The notes under the pieces: generated by a model | The model's database searches: none | Seen by the model: the letters and a program-made list of their open reading frames with translations, nothing else | Told to the model about the DNA's origin: nothing | Position numbers and translations under genes: made by a program | Origin: Neoarius graeffei | Taxonomy: Eukaryota; Chordata; Actinopteri; Siluriformes; Ariidae | NCBI RefSeq assembly: GCF_027579695.1 | Contig: NC_083596.1 | Coordinates: forward strand, 49,723,257 to 49,787,256 | Direction of reading: 5' to 3' | Length of the DNA stretch: 64,000 nucleotides | Shown here: piece by piece, positions 12,243 to 23,576 of the stretch | Layout of the letters: every line of letters starts with the position of its first letter | How positions within the stretch are numbered: the stretch's first letter is position 1

Positions 12243-13847
12243 CAACCTCGATTCCAAAAAAGTTGGGACAAAGTACAAATTGTAAATAAAAATGGAATGC
12301 AATGATGTGGAAGTTTCACAATTCCATATTTTATTCAGAATAGAACATAGATGACATATCAAATGTTTCAACTGAGAAAATGTATCATTTAAAGAGAAAA
12401 ATTAGGTGATTTTAAATTTCATGACAACAACACATCTCAAAAAAGTTGGGGCAAGGCCATGTTTACCACTGTGAGACATCCCCTTTTCTCTTTACAACAG
12501 TCTGTAAACATCTGGGAACTGAGGAGACAAGTTGCTCAAGTTTAGGGATAGGAATGTTAACCCATTCTTGTCTAATGTAGGATTCTAGTTGCTCAACTGT
12601 CTTAGGTCTTTTTTGTCATATCTTCCATTTTATGATGCGCCAAATGTTTTCTATGGGTGAAAGATCTGGACTGCAGGCTGGCCAGTTCAGTACCCGGACC
12701 CTTCTTCTACGCAGCCATGATGCTATAATTGATGCAGTATGTGGTTTGGCATTGTCATGTTGGAAAATGCAAGGTCTTCCCTGAAAGAGACGTCGTCTGG
12801 ATGGGAGCAGATGTTGCTCTAGAACCTGGATATACCTTTCAGCATTGATGGTGTCTTTCCAGATGTGTAAGCTGCCCATGCCACACGCACTAATGCAACC
12901 CCATACCATCAGAGATGCAGGCTTCTGAACTGAGCGCTGATAACAACTTGGGTCGTCCTTCTCCTCTTTAGTCCGAATGACACGGCGTCCCTGATTTCCA
13001 TAAAGAACTTCAAATTTTGATTCATCTGACCACAGAACAGTTTTCCACTTTGCCACAGTCCATTTTAAATGAGCCTTGGCCCAGAGAAGACGTCTGCGCT
13101 TCTGGATCATGTTTAGATACGGCTTCTTCTTTGAACTATAGAGTTTTAGCTGGCAACGGCGGATGGCACGGTGAATTGTGTTCACAGATAATGTTCTCTG
13201 GAAATGTTCCTGAGCCCATTTTGTGATTTCCAATACAGAAGCATGCCTGTATGTGATGCAGTGCCGTCTAAAGGCCCGAAGATCACGGCCACCCAGTAAG
13301 GTTTTCCGGCCTTGACCCTTACGCACAGAGATTCTTCCAGATTCTCTGAATTGTTTGATGATATTATGCACTGTAGATGATGATATGTTCAAACTCTTTG
13401 CAATTTTACACTGTTGAACTCCTTTCTGATATTGCTCCACTATTTGTCAGCGCAGAATTAGGGGGATTGGTGATCCTCTTCACATCTTTACTTCTGAGAG
13501 CCGCTGCCACTCCAAGATGCTCTTTTTATACCCAGTCATGTTAATGACCTATTGCCAATTGACCTAATGAGTTGCAATTTGGTCCTCCAGCTGTTCCTTT
13601 TTTGTACCTTTAACTTTTCCAGCCTCTTATTGCCCCTGTCCCAACTTTTTTGAGATGTGTTGCTGTCATGAAATTTCAAATGAGCCAATATTTGGCATGA
13701 AATTTCAAAATGTCTCACTTTCGACATTTGATATGTTGTCTATGTTCTATTGTGAATACAATATCAGTTTTTGAGATTTGTAAATTATTGCATTCCGTTT
13801 TTATTTATAATTTGTACTTTGTCCCAACTTTTTTGGAATCGAGGTTG
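12243..13847 (-). mobile_element. Tc1-like transposon with IR/DR ends (decayed copy)
   Basis: 1605 bp flanked by TA (12241-12242 and 13848-13849). Terminal inverted repeats are about 210 bp and each contains two direct-repeat words: an outer one (TTCCAAAAAAGTTGGGACA) and an inner one (CTCAAAAAAGTTGGG). This is the IR/DR layout of Sleeping-Beauty-like Tc1 elements. The transposase lies on the minus strand. A more intact copy of the same family is at 44145-45746. Confidence 0.95.
12616..13440 (-). pseudogene. Tc1 transposase, truncated copy
   Basis: 274-residue open stretch of a Tc1/mariner DD34E transposase, which cuts and pastes the element in the nucleus. Visible are an N-terminal paired-type helix-turn-helix ([16 protein letters not shown]), the first Asp in LWSDESKFE, the second in FQHDNAKPH, and Glu in LSPIENIW. 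Compared with the copy at 44507-45577, two Arg CGA codons have become TGA. One lies just before the first Met used here and one just after IIKWKI, so the N-terminus and about 60 C-terminal residues are cut off. Both are C-to-T changes at CpG, typical of methylation decay. Confidence 0.92.
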
Positions 13848-13905
13848 TACATAACAGTCTTCAGAACTCACCTGTCTCACATATATGACCGTCTCCAGGA
13901 CAATG
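13848..13905. repeat. 34-bp minisatellite (right remnant)
   Basis: About two diverged units (CTGTCTCACATATATGACC, TCTCCAGGAC) on the far side of the Tc1-like insertion, confirming that it landed inside the array. Confidence 0.85.
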
Positions 13906-13960
13906 GCACCTTCTAACAGTAGTTTTGTGAAACAGAAATTTTAGATAGATGCTTAAACAT

Positions 13961-15106
13961 CTCATCTCATCTCATTATCTGTAGCCGCTTTATCCTGTTC
14001 TACAGGGTCGCAGGCAAGCTGGAGCCTATTCCAGCTGACTACGGGCGAAAGGCGGGGTACACCCTGGACAAGTCGCCAGGTCATCACAGTGCCTCATTCA
14101 TGTGCTGCGTTTAACTGTACCAACAGGTTTACCGTCCAAACGAGATCACATGGGATTACCTTTCACAGGCGAGACTGGAAAAATACTTTTCATTGTATTT
14201 GGTCATTATAACGTAATTTTACGAACATATTTTTCTGACTTATGACTTATATGGTTAGTTATGTATATGTATATTGGCTGTATTTTAGATTGAATGAATG
14301 GCCTGGATGAATGGATAGGCTGCTATTTTAAATAAAAATAGTTTTTTTTTTTAATATATTATTTTAAAAGCCCTTCTAGGGACGGGCATTGGAAATTAGC
14401 CTATGGCTATAAATGCTATGATGCCTACTGTTAGGCTGTTGCACAGCCTGCATGATATGTATCTGTCCCTATCAAATAAATCATAACTAACTGAACTGAA
14501 CTTTGTGGCTAATATGAAGTCTCGCGCATAATAGCCGCTCAGTGAAACCTGTCTCCAAACAACGAATATAATATAATTTATTTCATAGCCCACCCAACCA
14601 ATTTCACCACCAGCTGTCAGATGGTGATGGCACACTCAAAAATAGAAGAGATTGGAAGCATGTTAGACTGTGAAGCAATCACATGGAGCAATCCCATTAT
14701 AATATGGTTTAATTGAATTTTTTCCATATAGCACTCATCTCATCTCATTATCTGTAGCCGCTTTATCCTGTTCTACAGGGTCGCAGGCAAGCTGGAGCCT
14801 ATCCCAGCTGACTACGGGCGAAAGGCGGGGTACACCCTGGACAAGTCGCCAGGTCATCACAGGGCTGACACATAGACACAGACAACCATTCACACTCACA
14901 CCTACGCTCAATTTAGAGTCACCAGTTAACCTAACCTGCATGTCTTTGGACTGTGGGGGAAACCGGAGCACCCGGAGGAAACCCACGCGGACACGGGGAG
15001 AACATGCAGACTCCACACAGAAAGGCCCTCGCCGGCCACAGGGCTCGAACCTGGACCTTCTTGCTGTGAGGCGACAGCGCTAACCACTACACCACCGTGC
15101 CGCCCC
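13961..15106 (-). mobile_element. Composite SINE / P-like fragment / SINE retrotransposed unit
   Basis: 1146-bp insertion bounded by a 12-bp direct repeat ATGCTTAAACAT (13949-13960 and 15107-15118). Read on the minus strand it is a full tRNA-derived SINE (about 15106-14735), then about 640 bp of P-like transposon interior including the start of a THAP exon, then a 5'-truncated SINE with the (GAGAT)n tail (about 14089-13961). The same three-part order, with one extra SINE, exists inside the P-like element at 34236-36476. The single outer target duplication and the SINE tail at the end indicate that the block was copied as one read-through RNA. Confidence 0.85.
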
Positions 15107-16165
15107 ATGCTTAAACATATTGACAAAATTAAAAACTGTCTTGCAGAAATCTGAAATCGACACTTCAGGCACCAAATGTTTATTCAGCAGCTGTAATGTC
15201 TGAGACAATAAAACAGGAAAAGCTTCAAGGAAAACAACATGAAAATGATCTGAGAATTATTTACTCCAAATCCAGTGCAGATATCTGCATTTTAAAGCTC
15301 AGCATTCAACCTGCACAAACATGGAGACATTAGCCATTTGCTAGCTAAGTGAGTTAGAGAGTTAGCTAAGCCAGATCTTTTGATGTTTAGTCATGTGGAA
15401 GCTCTGAATTAAACTTATAATGTTGCTTGGATGTTCAGTAGCGATTGTGTGTTGTATTAAATATTCTGAATCTGAGTGCTGCTTCAGCCTATTAGCATGC
15501 TGCTAGTTAGCTGGAAACATGAATTAAATAAATAATATGAGCTCGCTGGTAAACCTGGAAACCCAAGACCCTGAAACTCCAATAGCATTTGGATGAGTTA
15601 GTGAGGTAGTGTTTACTTCAGCATATCTCACTCGGTGAGTTAATGTCAGAACTGAAGAGAAAATCGAACGTTTGTGGAGTAGCGATGCTGTGTAAAAAGT
15701 AATCTTAAAATAATTACTCGAGTAGTTTTCACCAGGTGACTTGTTGACTCTTACTTGATGAGCACTTTCACTTTGAGTCAAATGAATTATGACCACAGGA
15801 GCACTGATTTTACTCAACTCAGTGTGTTTTGTCCTCTTTCCACCACTGGCTCAATGCTATTTTTATGCTAATTACCAGTTTTAGCTTGGGCAACTGTTAA
15901 CAGAGCTTTTACCTTCCCACTGGCCTCGCTAATATTTTTTCTGTATTTCCTGATGTCGTTTGGCAAATATAACCATAGAAAATACAGTATATGTGCAATA
16001 CAGTAAACGACAGTGAAAAGGTGAACTAAATCAGTGCAGAGTGAAAACGGCTAATCTGCGGATCAGCCATGGCGTGAGTCTGTAAACTGAGTGCTCACAC
16101 TGAGCAGGCCTTCAGCTGATTGAGCAAATTCTGATCGAGCTGGAAACAAGCACATCACATACACA
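15107..16165. other. Non-repetitive spacer, nothing recognised
   Basis: About 1 kb of mixed sequence without a supported gene, repeat boundary or RNA. Confidence 0.55.
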
Positions 16166-16172
16166 CCAACAT

Positions 16173-16240
<68 letters not shown>

Positions 16241-16270
16241 ACATTAACATCACACACAATGCACATAGTG

Positions 16271-16307
<37 letters not shown>

Positions 16308-16310
16308 CAC
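16166..16310. repeat. (CA)n microsatellites
   Basis: Two CA runs (about 16173-16235 and 16276-16307) separated by a short unique stretch. Confidence 0.95.
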
Positions 16311-16369
16311 AAACACTAACATAACACACTGTATACGCGAACATCACACACCACACTCAACCATCACAC

Positions 16370-17045
16370 ACATCTTACACACAGCCACACACACGACACA
16401 CTAACGTCACATACTACAGCACAATCACTCTAACATACGCTAACATCACACACCACACTCAACCATCACACACACAGCCACACACACGACACACTAACGT
16501 CACATACTACAGCACAATCACTCTAACATACGCTAACATCACACACCACACTCAACCATCACACACACACGACACACTAACCTCACATACTACAGCACAA
16601 TCACTCTAACATACGCTAACATCACACACCACACTCAACCATCACACACACAGCCACACACACACGACACACTAACGTCACATACTACAGCACAATCACT
16701 CTAACATACGCTAACATCACACACCACACTCAACCATCACACACACAGCCACACACACACAACACACTAACGTCACATACTACAGCACAATCACTCTAAC
16801 ATACGCTAACATCACACACCACACTCAACCATCACACACACAGCCACACACACACAACACACTAACGTCACATACTACAGCACAATCACTCTAACATATG
16901 CTAACATCACACACCACACTCAACCATCACACACACAGCCACACACACACCACACTCAACCATCACACACACAGCCACACACACACGACACACTAACCTC
17001 ACATACTACAGCACAATCACTCTAACATACGCTAACATCACACGC
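16370..17045. repeat. CA-rich minisatellite, period about 93 bp
   Basis: About seven units sharing CTAACGTCACATACTACAG, CACAATCACTCTAACATACG and CACTCAACCATCACACACAC. Starts at 16401, 16494, 16578 and 16672 give spacings of 84-94 bp, varying with the embedded CA runs. Confidence 0.92.
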
Positions 17046-17049
17046 ACGA

Positions 17050-19130
17050 CAGCATGTTTCCTTCACACATTCCTTCACCTGTCTCACTCTTCTGTCTATC
17101 CCACAATCCTTCACCTGTCTCACTGTTCGGTAGATCCCACAACCCCTTACCTGTCTCACTGTTTGGTCGATCCCACAATCCTTCACCCGTCTCACTGTTC
17201 TGTCTATCCCACAATCCTTCACCTGTCTCACTGTTCAGTCGATCCCACAACCCTTTACCTGTCTCACTGTTCGGTCAATCCCACAATCCTTTACCTGTCT
17301 CACTGTTCGGTCAATCCCACAATCCTTTACCTGTCTCACTGTTCGGTCGATCCCACAATCCTTCACCTGTCTCACTGTTTGTTCGATCCCACAATCCTTC
17401 ACCTGTCTCACTGTTTGTTCGATCCCACAGTCCTTCACCTGTCTCACTGTTCTGTCTATCCCACAATCCTTCACCTGTCTCACTGTTCTGTCTATCCCAC
17501 AATCCTTCACCTGTCTCACTGTTCAATCAATCTCACAATCCTTCACCTGTCTCACTGTTCGGTCAATCCCACAACCCTTTACCTGTCTCACTGTTCGGTC
17601 AATCCCACAATCCTTTACCTGACTCAGTGTTCGGTCGATCCCACAATCCTTCACCTGTCTCACTGTTTGTTTGATCCCACAATCCTTCACCTGTCTCACT
17701 GTTTGTTCGATCCCACAGTCCTTCACCTGTCTCACTGTTCTGTCTATCCCATAATCCTTCACCTGTCTCACTGTTCTGTCTATCCCACAATCCTTCACCT
17801 GTCTCACTGTTCAATCAATCTCACAATCCTTCACCTGTCTCACTGTTCAGTCAATCCCACAACCCTTTACCTGTCTCACTGTTCGGTCAATCCCACAATC
17901 CTTTACCTGTCTCACTGTTCGATCGATTCCACAATCCTTCACCTGTCTCACTGTTCTGTCTATCCCACAATCCTTCACCTGTCTCACTGTTCAATCAATC
18001 CCACAACGCTTTACCTGTCTCACTGTTCGGTCAATCCCACAATCCTTCACCTGTCTCACTGTTCGGTAGATCCCACAACCCCTTACCTGTCTCACTGTTT
18101 GGTCGATCCCACAATCCTTCACCCGTCTCACTGTTCTGTCTATCCCACAATCCTTCACCTGTCTCACTGTTCAATCAATCACACAATCCTTCACCTGTCT
18201 CACTGTTCAGTCTATCTCACAACCCTTTACCTGTCTCACTGTTCGGTTGATCCCACGATCCTTCACCTGTCTCACTGTTTGTTGGATCCCACAATCCTTC
18301 ACCTGTCTCACTGTTTTGTCAATCCTACAATCCTTCACCTGTCTCACTGTTCAGTTGATCCCACAAACATTTACCTGTCTCACTGTTCTGTCTATCCCAC
18401 AAACATTTACCTGTCTCATTGTTCTGTCTATCCCACAACCCCTTACCTGTCTCATTGTTCTGTCTATCCCACAACCCCTTACCTGTCTCACTGTTCTGTT
18501 AATCCCACAATCCTTTACTTCTCTCACTGTTTGGTTAATCCCACAACCCCTTGCCTGTCTCATTGTTCTGTCTATCCCACAACCCCTTACCTGTCTCACC
18601 GTTCGGTCGATCCCACAATCCTTTACCTGTCTCACTGTTCGGTTGATCCCACAATCCTTTACCTGTCTCACTGTTCTGTCTATCCCACAATCCTTCACTT
18701 GTCTCACTGTTCTGTCTATCCTGCAGTCCTTTTCCTGTCTCACTCTTCTGTGTATCCCACAACCCCTTACCCATCTCACTGTTCAGTCGATCCCACAATC
18801 TTTTACCTGTCTCACTGTTCTGTCTATCCCACAAACATTTACTTGTCTCACTGTTCTGTCCATCCCACGATCCTTCACCTGTCTCACTGTTCTGTCTATC
18901 CCACAACCCCTTATCTGTCTCACTGTTCTGTCCATCCCACGATCCTTCACCTGTCTCACTGTTCTGTCTATCCCACAACCCCTTACCTCTCTCACTGTTC
19001 TGTCCATCCCACGATCCTTCACCTGTCTCATTATTCTGTCTGTCCCACAACCCCTTACCTGTCTCACTGTTCTATCTATCCCACAGTCATTCTCCTGTCT
19101 CACTGTTCTGTCTATCCCACAATCCTTTGC
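17050..19130. repeat. 36-bp minisatellite
   Basis: About 57 units with the core CTGTCTCACTGTTCNGTC and ATCCCACAATCCTTCAC. The 36-bp unit is divisible by three and largely stop-free, so very long frames run through it on both strands, including one of 661 codons. Their translations are simple repeats (HLSHCSVNPTI on plus, VRQVKDCGIDRT on minus) with no known fold. A higher-order duplication of eight units (288 bp) is visible around 17421 and 17709. Confidence 0.95.
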
Positions 19131-19317
19131 ATGATATTTGTGGGATAGTCACGTCTTTACTCCATTACTGGTACTGTACTTATCCATCCTGCACACCTTC
19201 ATTACTCCCATTTATCTTCCAGCCAATTTATTCCTCCTGTCCCTCCACCATCTGTCCTTTGCTCCTTGTCTCATCGCCTCACCTCTTTATTTATCCCTTG
19301 TTCCACGCGTCACTCAC

Positions 19318-19441
19318 CTGTTCGATTTTGGCCAGCCATTCTTTGTTGCGAGCCAGTTCGGCCATGAAGGCCTGGTGTTTCATCCATTTTCTGTGCAGCT
19401 TCTGAGCCTCATCCCGCCCGCCCTCACGAGGCATGAGCATC
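19318..19441 (-). CDS. Beta-spectrin-like exon (partial spectrin repeat)
   Basis: 124-nt exon-like block on the minus strand. It has an acceptor (GTGTTAG then GATGCTC) at its 5' side and a consensus donor CAG|GTGAGT at its 3' side. It encodes DEAQKLHRKWMKHQAFMAEL followed by ARNKEWLAKIEQ. This matches the helix of a beta-spectrin repeat (family pattern DEARNLH.KWLKHQAF.AEL), the actin-linked membrane skeleton protein. No neighbouring spectrin exon is recognisable; the flanks are minisatellite and CA/GT repeats. It could be one exon of a gene with large repeat-filled introns running off the window, or a stranded fragment. Splice sites and reading frame are seen; the assignment rests on remembered family sequence. 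Confidence 0.7.
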
Positions 19442-19694
19442 CTAACACACACACACATACACACACACACATACACACAGAGCAGTCAGCGGGGTCAGGT
19501 ATGACACCCACTCTCCGTTATATATGACTAGCTACATTAAAACAAGCTATCAAGGCATACAGTCCCTCTGTCTCTCGCTCTCTCTCACACACACACCTAT
19601 AGCGCAGCAATCAAGGACTAGGCCTGACAGAACCAGAAACCTCCTTCTCTGCCTAATTCCAATACACCATGAAGAAACCCACTCACCTCCACCC

Positions 19695-19728
<34 letters not shown>

Positions 19729-20137
19729 CACACAGCACCTTGGCAGTATCAGCAGCAGCAATAGCAGCAATGATGATGGGGAGATCAGCGCCTGGAGCTC
19801 CTCTGGGTCCTCATGCCATCTAGATTCGACTCCACAGCAGATTGCTGCAGTATCCACACGTCAGGACGTCACTCCAAAAACACACACGTGCACCAGAGCG
19901 TTCCGAAAGGAAACACACGGTACTGCTGTATCCAGCTACGTCCAAACAAAGAATATCACTGATACATTCACATGATGAAGAGGCTCCAGTGGAAGAGGTG
20001 GAGGGGGAAATAGCAATGTGTGTGCGTGAAGATGCTCTGGGTCCTGTGCCGCGTCTGCTCACTACGTTGTCCCAGTGTCGAGCTGAGATGGAAGGGGCAG
20101 GGTGGGAGGAGCCAACGGTGCGTGCATATGTGCGTGC

Positions 20138-20176
<39 letters not shown>

Positions 20177-20460
20177 ATGGGATGGGGTGGGGTGGGAGGT
20201 AGTTGAGAGAAAGAGAGAGAGAAAGAGCAGGTTTAGCTGAGAATCTAAAAATATAAGCCTTCAGTGGAACACACGCAGACCAACGGATATGACTGTTGAG
20301 TTGGAAAAAATTCCAGTGTTTAAATCCAATATTGGGAATCATGCACACATACACATACACACACTCGCACACAGTGGCAGGTCGGTCCGGTGTGACGCTA
20401 GTGCACCATGCTGCAGTGGCTTCTGTTCCACACACAGCCACACAACGCTAACAACACTGT
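19442..20460. other. Spacer with short CA/GT microsatellites
   Basis: CA runs at about 19444-19480 and 19697-19722 and a GT run at about 20134-20174, otherwise mixed sequence. If the spectrin exon belongs to a live minus-strand gene, this is intron. No further exon is recognised. Confidence 0.6.
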
Positions 20461-20707
20461 GTACTGCAGTGAGTGAGAGAGAGAGAAATGGAGGAGGGGA
20501 AGGAAGGAGTGGCAACGGTGGAGGGGTCGGGGTGGAAGGGAACCAAGGATAGGGAAAATGCAAGAGACAGACAGACAGAAAGACACAGGGAGGGCAACAG
20601 GAAGTAGAAGACAGACAAGAAGGAGGGTCACAGCAGGTAATGCATCCTGGTAGTGGGGGGGTGGATAGTGGGGGGGGGGGGGGGGGGGTTTAGGGAGGGG
20701 GTGGATG

Positions 20708-20741
<34 letters not shown>

Positions 20742-20942
20742 GAGGGGAGTGGACAGGGAGAGAGAAAGGGAGGAAGGAGTGGATGGGGAGAGAGAGAGAG
20801 AAAGGGGGGTTGAAGGAGAAGAGAGAGTGGGTGGAGAGAGGGGGGAGAGGAGTGGACGGGGAGAGGTGGGGTGGACAGGGGGCGAAAAAGGGGGAAGGGG
20901 GAGGTGGAGAGGGGGAGAGAGAGAGAGAGAGAGAGAGATGTT
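20461..20942. repeat. Purine-rich (G/GA) low-complexity tract
   Basis: The plus strand is almost all purine: GAGAGAGA runs, GGAGGGG blocks and a long G run near 20670-20688. Frames on either strand are low-complexity products, not genes. Confidence 0.92.
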
Positions 20943-22310
20943 TCAACCCTTAATTGGCAATAAAAAAAAAACAGCAACGAGTCATTTGAAAACCGAAAGA
21001 GTTGTCTTGTTGGTGAACCGAGTCATATGATCCGACTCACTGAAAAGAGCCAGAATTTACAGAACTTCTGTGCTTTATTGAAGTGATTCTCACCTAAACA
21101 TGGAGCTACGGCTGTTTTTAGCTCTGCTGTGTCCTTATATCCAGATTTATAGACAAACAAGATGTTAAAAACACATCATTGTGTCAGAATGAGACAGTGA
21201 ACAACTCCACAGAACCGACTGAGCTGGATAAAAAGTGCACAATAGTGGACTGGGCAATTCCTTTAACCAGGAGCAGAGTAAAGTGTTCTACAGGGGAAAA
21301 AATTATCCAAAGTAATGTGCTGTAAATATCCGACAGATCACACACAAAATTGCCTCGAGTCGAAATGGCCAAATATGTATTTTTATATGTATTTGCTGCC
21401 ACCTAGTGGTTCAAAAGCAGTAGTGATATGTATCTGACTGCGACTGCGACTTTTTGTTTTTTAAACTGGGAGTGCACTTTCTGGATTTCATGATGAAACA
21501 CAATACCTTCTTTTCTAGTCCTACGTGAAAAGTTATGAAATGATGTGATGTGGGAATCTATACAGTGACAGATAAACATCATGGCTGAATAAATCTGAGC
21601 TAGCTGTTTCGCTAAACAAAAGACACACTGTAGCTTACAGTCCCTGGAGTCTTCTGAGTTCATCCATGTATAAGTGAAGAATATTGAGTGGGATAATTAT
21701 TGCATAATGACACAAAATTTCCTTTTGAGAACACCGTTACGGCAACACCAGCGACAAACATTTGGAGCGTGACCATTCTGGGTTTTAAAACCTGTCCTTG
21801 TTCTGTGAGGTACTGTGAGGTACCTCACAGAGCTAGCTGTCATTTCTATGTGGTGGAAACTGCTGAAATCAGGCTCTAAATACTTGAGTTATAGCTATGT
21901 TATAGTGTGTAATACAGCGCACAGGAAGGCCATACCAGGTCATGGCTGTTGCTAGCTAAGAAAACCCACAAGCTAATGCTTAGCAAGGATAGGACATGGT
22001 GTTTCTGGAGCTATTTTTAGCAAATCGTTAGCCAGTCATTAGCAAATAAACCTAATCTAAGTCGCTAATTAATGTACTTTTGAATATTTTTCCATTGCAG
22101 TGTTCAGATGACGCTTGTTAATTATGCTAGCAACAGATCTCCATTTGTTAGTGACTTTACTTATGGACACAGCGAACAATATTTAAAGTTGATACAGTAT
22201 TTAGGTTTAGATTTATATTTAGCATCGACTGTTGGAAATATTTTCACACACAGAAGTGGTGAAGGAGTTCAAAGAGAGAGAGAGGAGCACTGATGTGGAA
22301 ATTTTCCCCA
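20943..22310. other. Spacer upstream of the IgL region, nothing recognised
   Basis: About 1.4 kb without recognised genes or element ends. The first IgL-associated sequence (the conserved block upstream of V1) begins near 22310. Confidence 0.5.
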
Positions 22311-22553
22311 AGAGACGACTCCGAGTCCTAATCAGTGCGTGGACATTGGCTCTCACTCAGGATACACCTGCTGGGCCCCTGATCTTTCATTTCAGCTCCA
22401 TGTAAATGATGTGGTTTCTCTTTTTCACTTCTCTCTGAGCAGAAAAACAACAAACTGTTAATGTGTGAAAAACGCATTTGAGTTCAACTCAGTTCAGCAG
22501 TCGGGTTCCACAGATGATATAAATACTGAAATAGATACAACATGATAACTCTG
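22311..22553 (+). promoter_or_regulatory. Conserved V-upstream block (V1 copy)
   Basis: Contains CCCAAGAGACGACTCCGAGT, CTCAGGATACACCTGCTGG and CAGTCGGGTTCCACAGATG. The block recurs upstream of V3 (about 32585) and V5 (about 47928), and in a more diverged form upstream of V4 (about 39351). It could be regulatory, or it may simply travel with the V duplication unit. Confidence 0.45.
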
Positions 22554-22925
22554 GGGCGGCACGGTGGTGTAGTGGTTAGCGCTGTCGCCTCACAGCAAGA
22601 AGGTCCTGGGTTCGAGCCCTGGGGCCGGCAAGGGCCTTTCTGTGTGGAGTTTGCATGTTCTCCCCGTGTCCGCGTGGGTTTCCTCCGGGTGCTCCGGTTT
22701 CCCCCACAGTCCAAAGACATGCAGGTTAGGTTAACTGGTGACTCTAAATTGAGCGTAGGTGTGAATGTGAGTGTGAATGGTTGTCTGTGTCTATGTGTCA
22801 GCCCTGTGATGACCTGGCGACTTGTCCAGGGTGAACCCCGCCTTTCGCCCGTAGTCAGCTGGGATAGGCTCCAGCTTGCCTGCGACCCTGTAGAAGGATA
22901 AAGCGGCTAGAGATAATGAGATGAG
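22554..22925 (+). mobile_element. tRNA-derived SINE in the V1 upstream region
   Basis: 372 bp with TSD ATGATAACTCTG (22542-22553 and 22926-22937). The head GGGCGGCACGGTGGTGTAGT holds a box-A word (TGGTGTAGTGG), followed by a box-B-like GGTTCGAGCCC. The tail ends in GATAATGAGATGAGATG. V3 and V5 lack it at the same site, so it inserted after the V-A copies diverged. Confidence 0.95.
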
Positions 22926-23103
22926 ATGATAACTCTGATTCTAAAGAACTCAGTGTAAAGATGTGGACTCGAGAGCACATGACTCCTCCCTCTGCCCCAC
23001 CTCCTGTCTCTCTTATAGCACGCCCCTGCAGTCTCTCCTTTATCTGCTCCTCACGCTGCTCATCTCTTCACTCATCACGAGAGTCCCATCACACACGGAC
23101 ACG

Positions 23104-23554
23104 ATGCTGCCAGCGCTCTGCTCTCTCCTCACTGCTCTCTCATGTAAGATGTCACAACTCTGGAGCTCATCAGCATTTGGACTCCGTCTAATGTGAGCAT
23201 GAAGCCATGTAACGTGTGCTGTTTTTATTCCAGGTGTCAGTGGTGTGACTGTGGTGACGCAGAAGCCTCCTGTTCTCACACTGACTCAAGGGCAGACGGC
23301 CACCATGGACTGTAACCTGGGGACTGTTGAGAACTATGTCAGCTGGTACAAACAGGTTCCTGGAGGAGTTCCTCAGTACGCATTAAGTAATCGTCATGAC
23401 TGGAGCTCTTCCAAATATGGGTCCGGTTTCTCGTCTCCTAAATTCACATCTACACACTCCTCTAAATCAGATTACACTCTGATTATACATAATGTTGTCA
23501 TGGAAGACTCGGCAGTGTATTTCTGTCACACTGATGCTTCTGGTGTAGACGTAT
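23104..23554 (+). CDS. IgL V segment V1 (type A), RSS damaged
   Basis: Germline light-chain variable segment. Leader exon 23104-23143 encodes MLPALCSLLTALS, donor GTAAGA; V exon 23234-23554 follows the acceptor TTTTATTCCAG. The V domain reads VVTQKPPVLTLTQGQT with the first Cys in MDCNLG, the core Trp in VSWYKQVPGG and the second Cys in DSAVYFC; all are intact. The CDR3 stem is HTDASGVDV, unlike the TWD type of the other four. The downstream RSS has lost 6 bp, so V-J joining is probably impaired. A TATA-like CTTATAG lies about 90 bp upstream of the ATG, and a SINE sits about 180 bp upstream. V1 keeps the unmixed type-A 3' end. Confidence 0.9.
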
Positions 23555-23576
23555 CACAGACACCATGACAAAAACC
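23555..23576 (+). other. Defective V1 recombination signal (6-bp spacer)
   Basis: Heptamer-like CACAGAC, then only ACCATG, then nonamer ACAAAAACC. Aligned with the other V segments, 6 bp spanning the heptamer end and spacer are missing. Confidence 0.85.

Noticed and set aside
10967-12305. Open frames with SRTHLSHLHHCLQDSPVSP repeats
   Set aside because: Products of the 34-bp minisatellite in three frames.
16174-16356. Minus-strand CVCVCV frame
   Set aside because: Translation of a CA microsatellite.
17163-19148. 661-codon open frame as a repeat-protein gene
   Set aside because: It is the translation of a 36-bp minisatellite; frames are open on both strands, with no signal peptide, splice or codon constraint.
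19618-19857. Minus-strand frame upstream of the spectrin exon (ESRWHEDPEELQAL) as another spectrin exon
   Set aside because: No convincing spectrin match and no good acceptor/donor pair; it could be a 5' exon but cannot be supported.
22554-22640. tRNA gene from box A/box B words
   Set aside because: They belong to the head of a tRNA-derived SINE with target duplications and many copies in the window.
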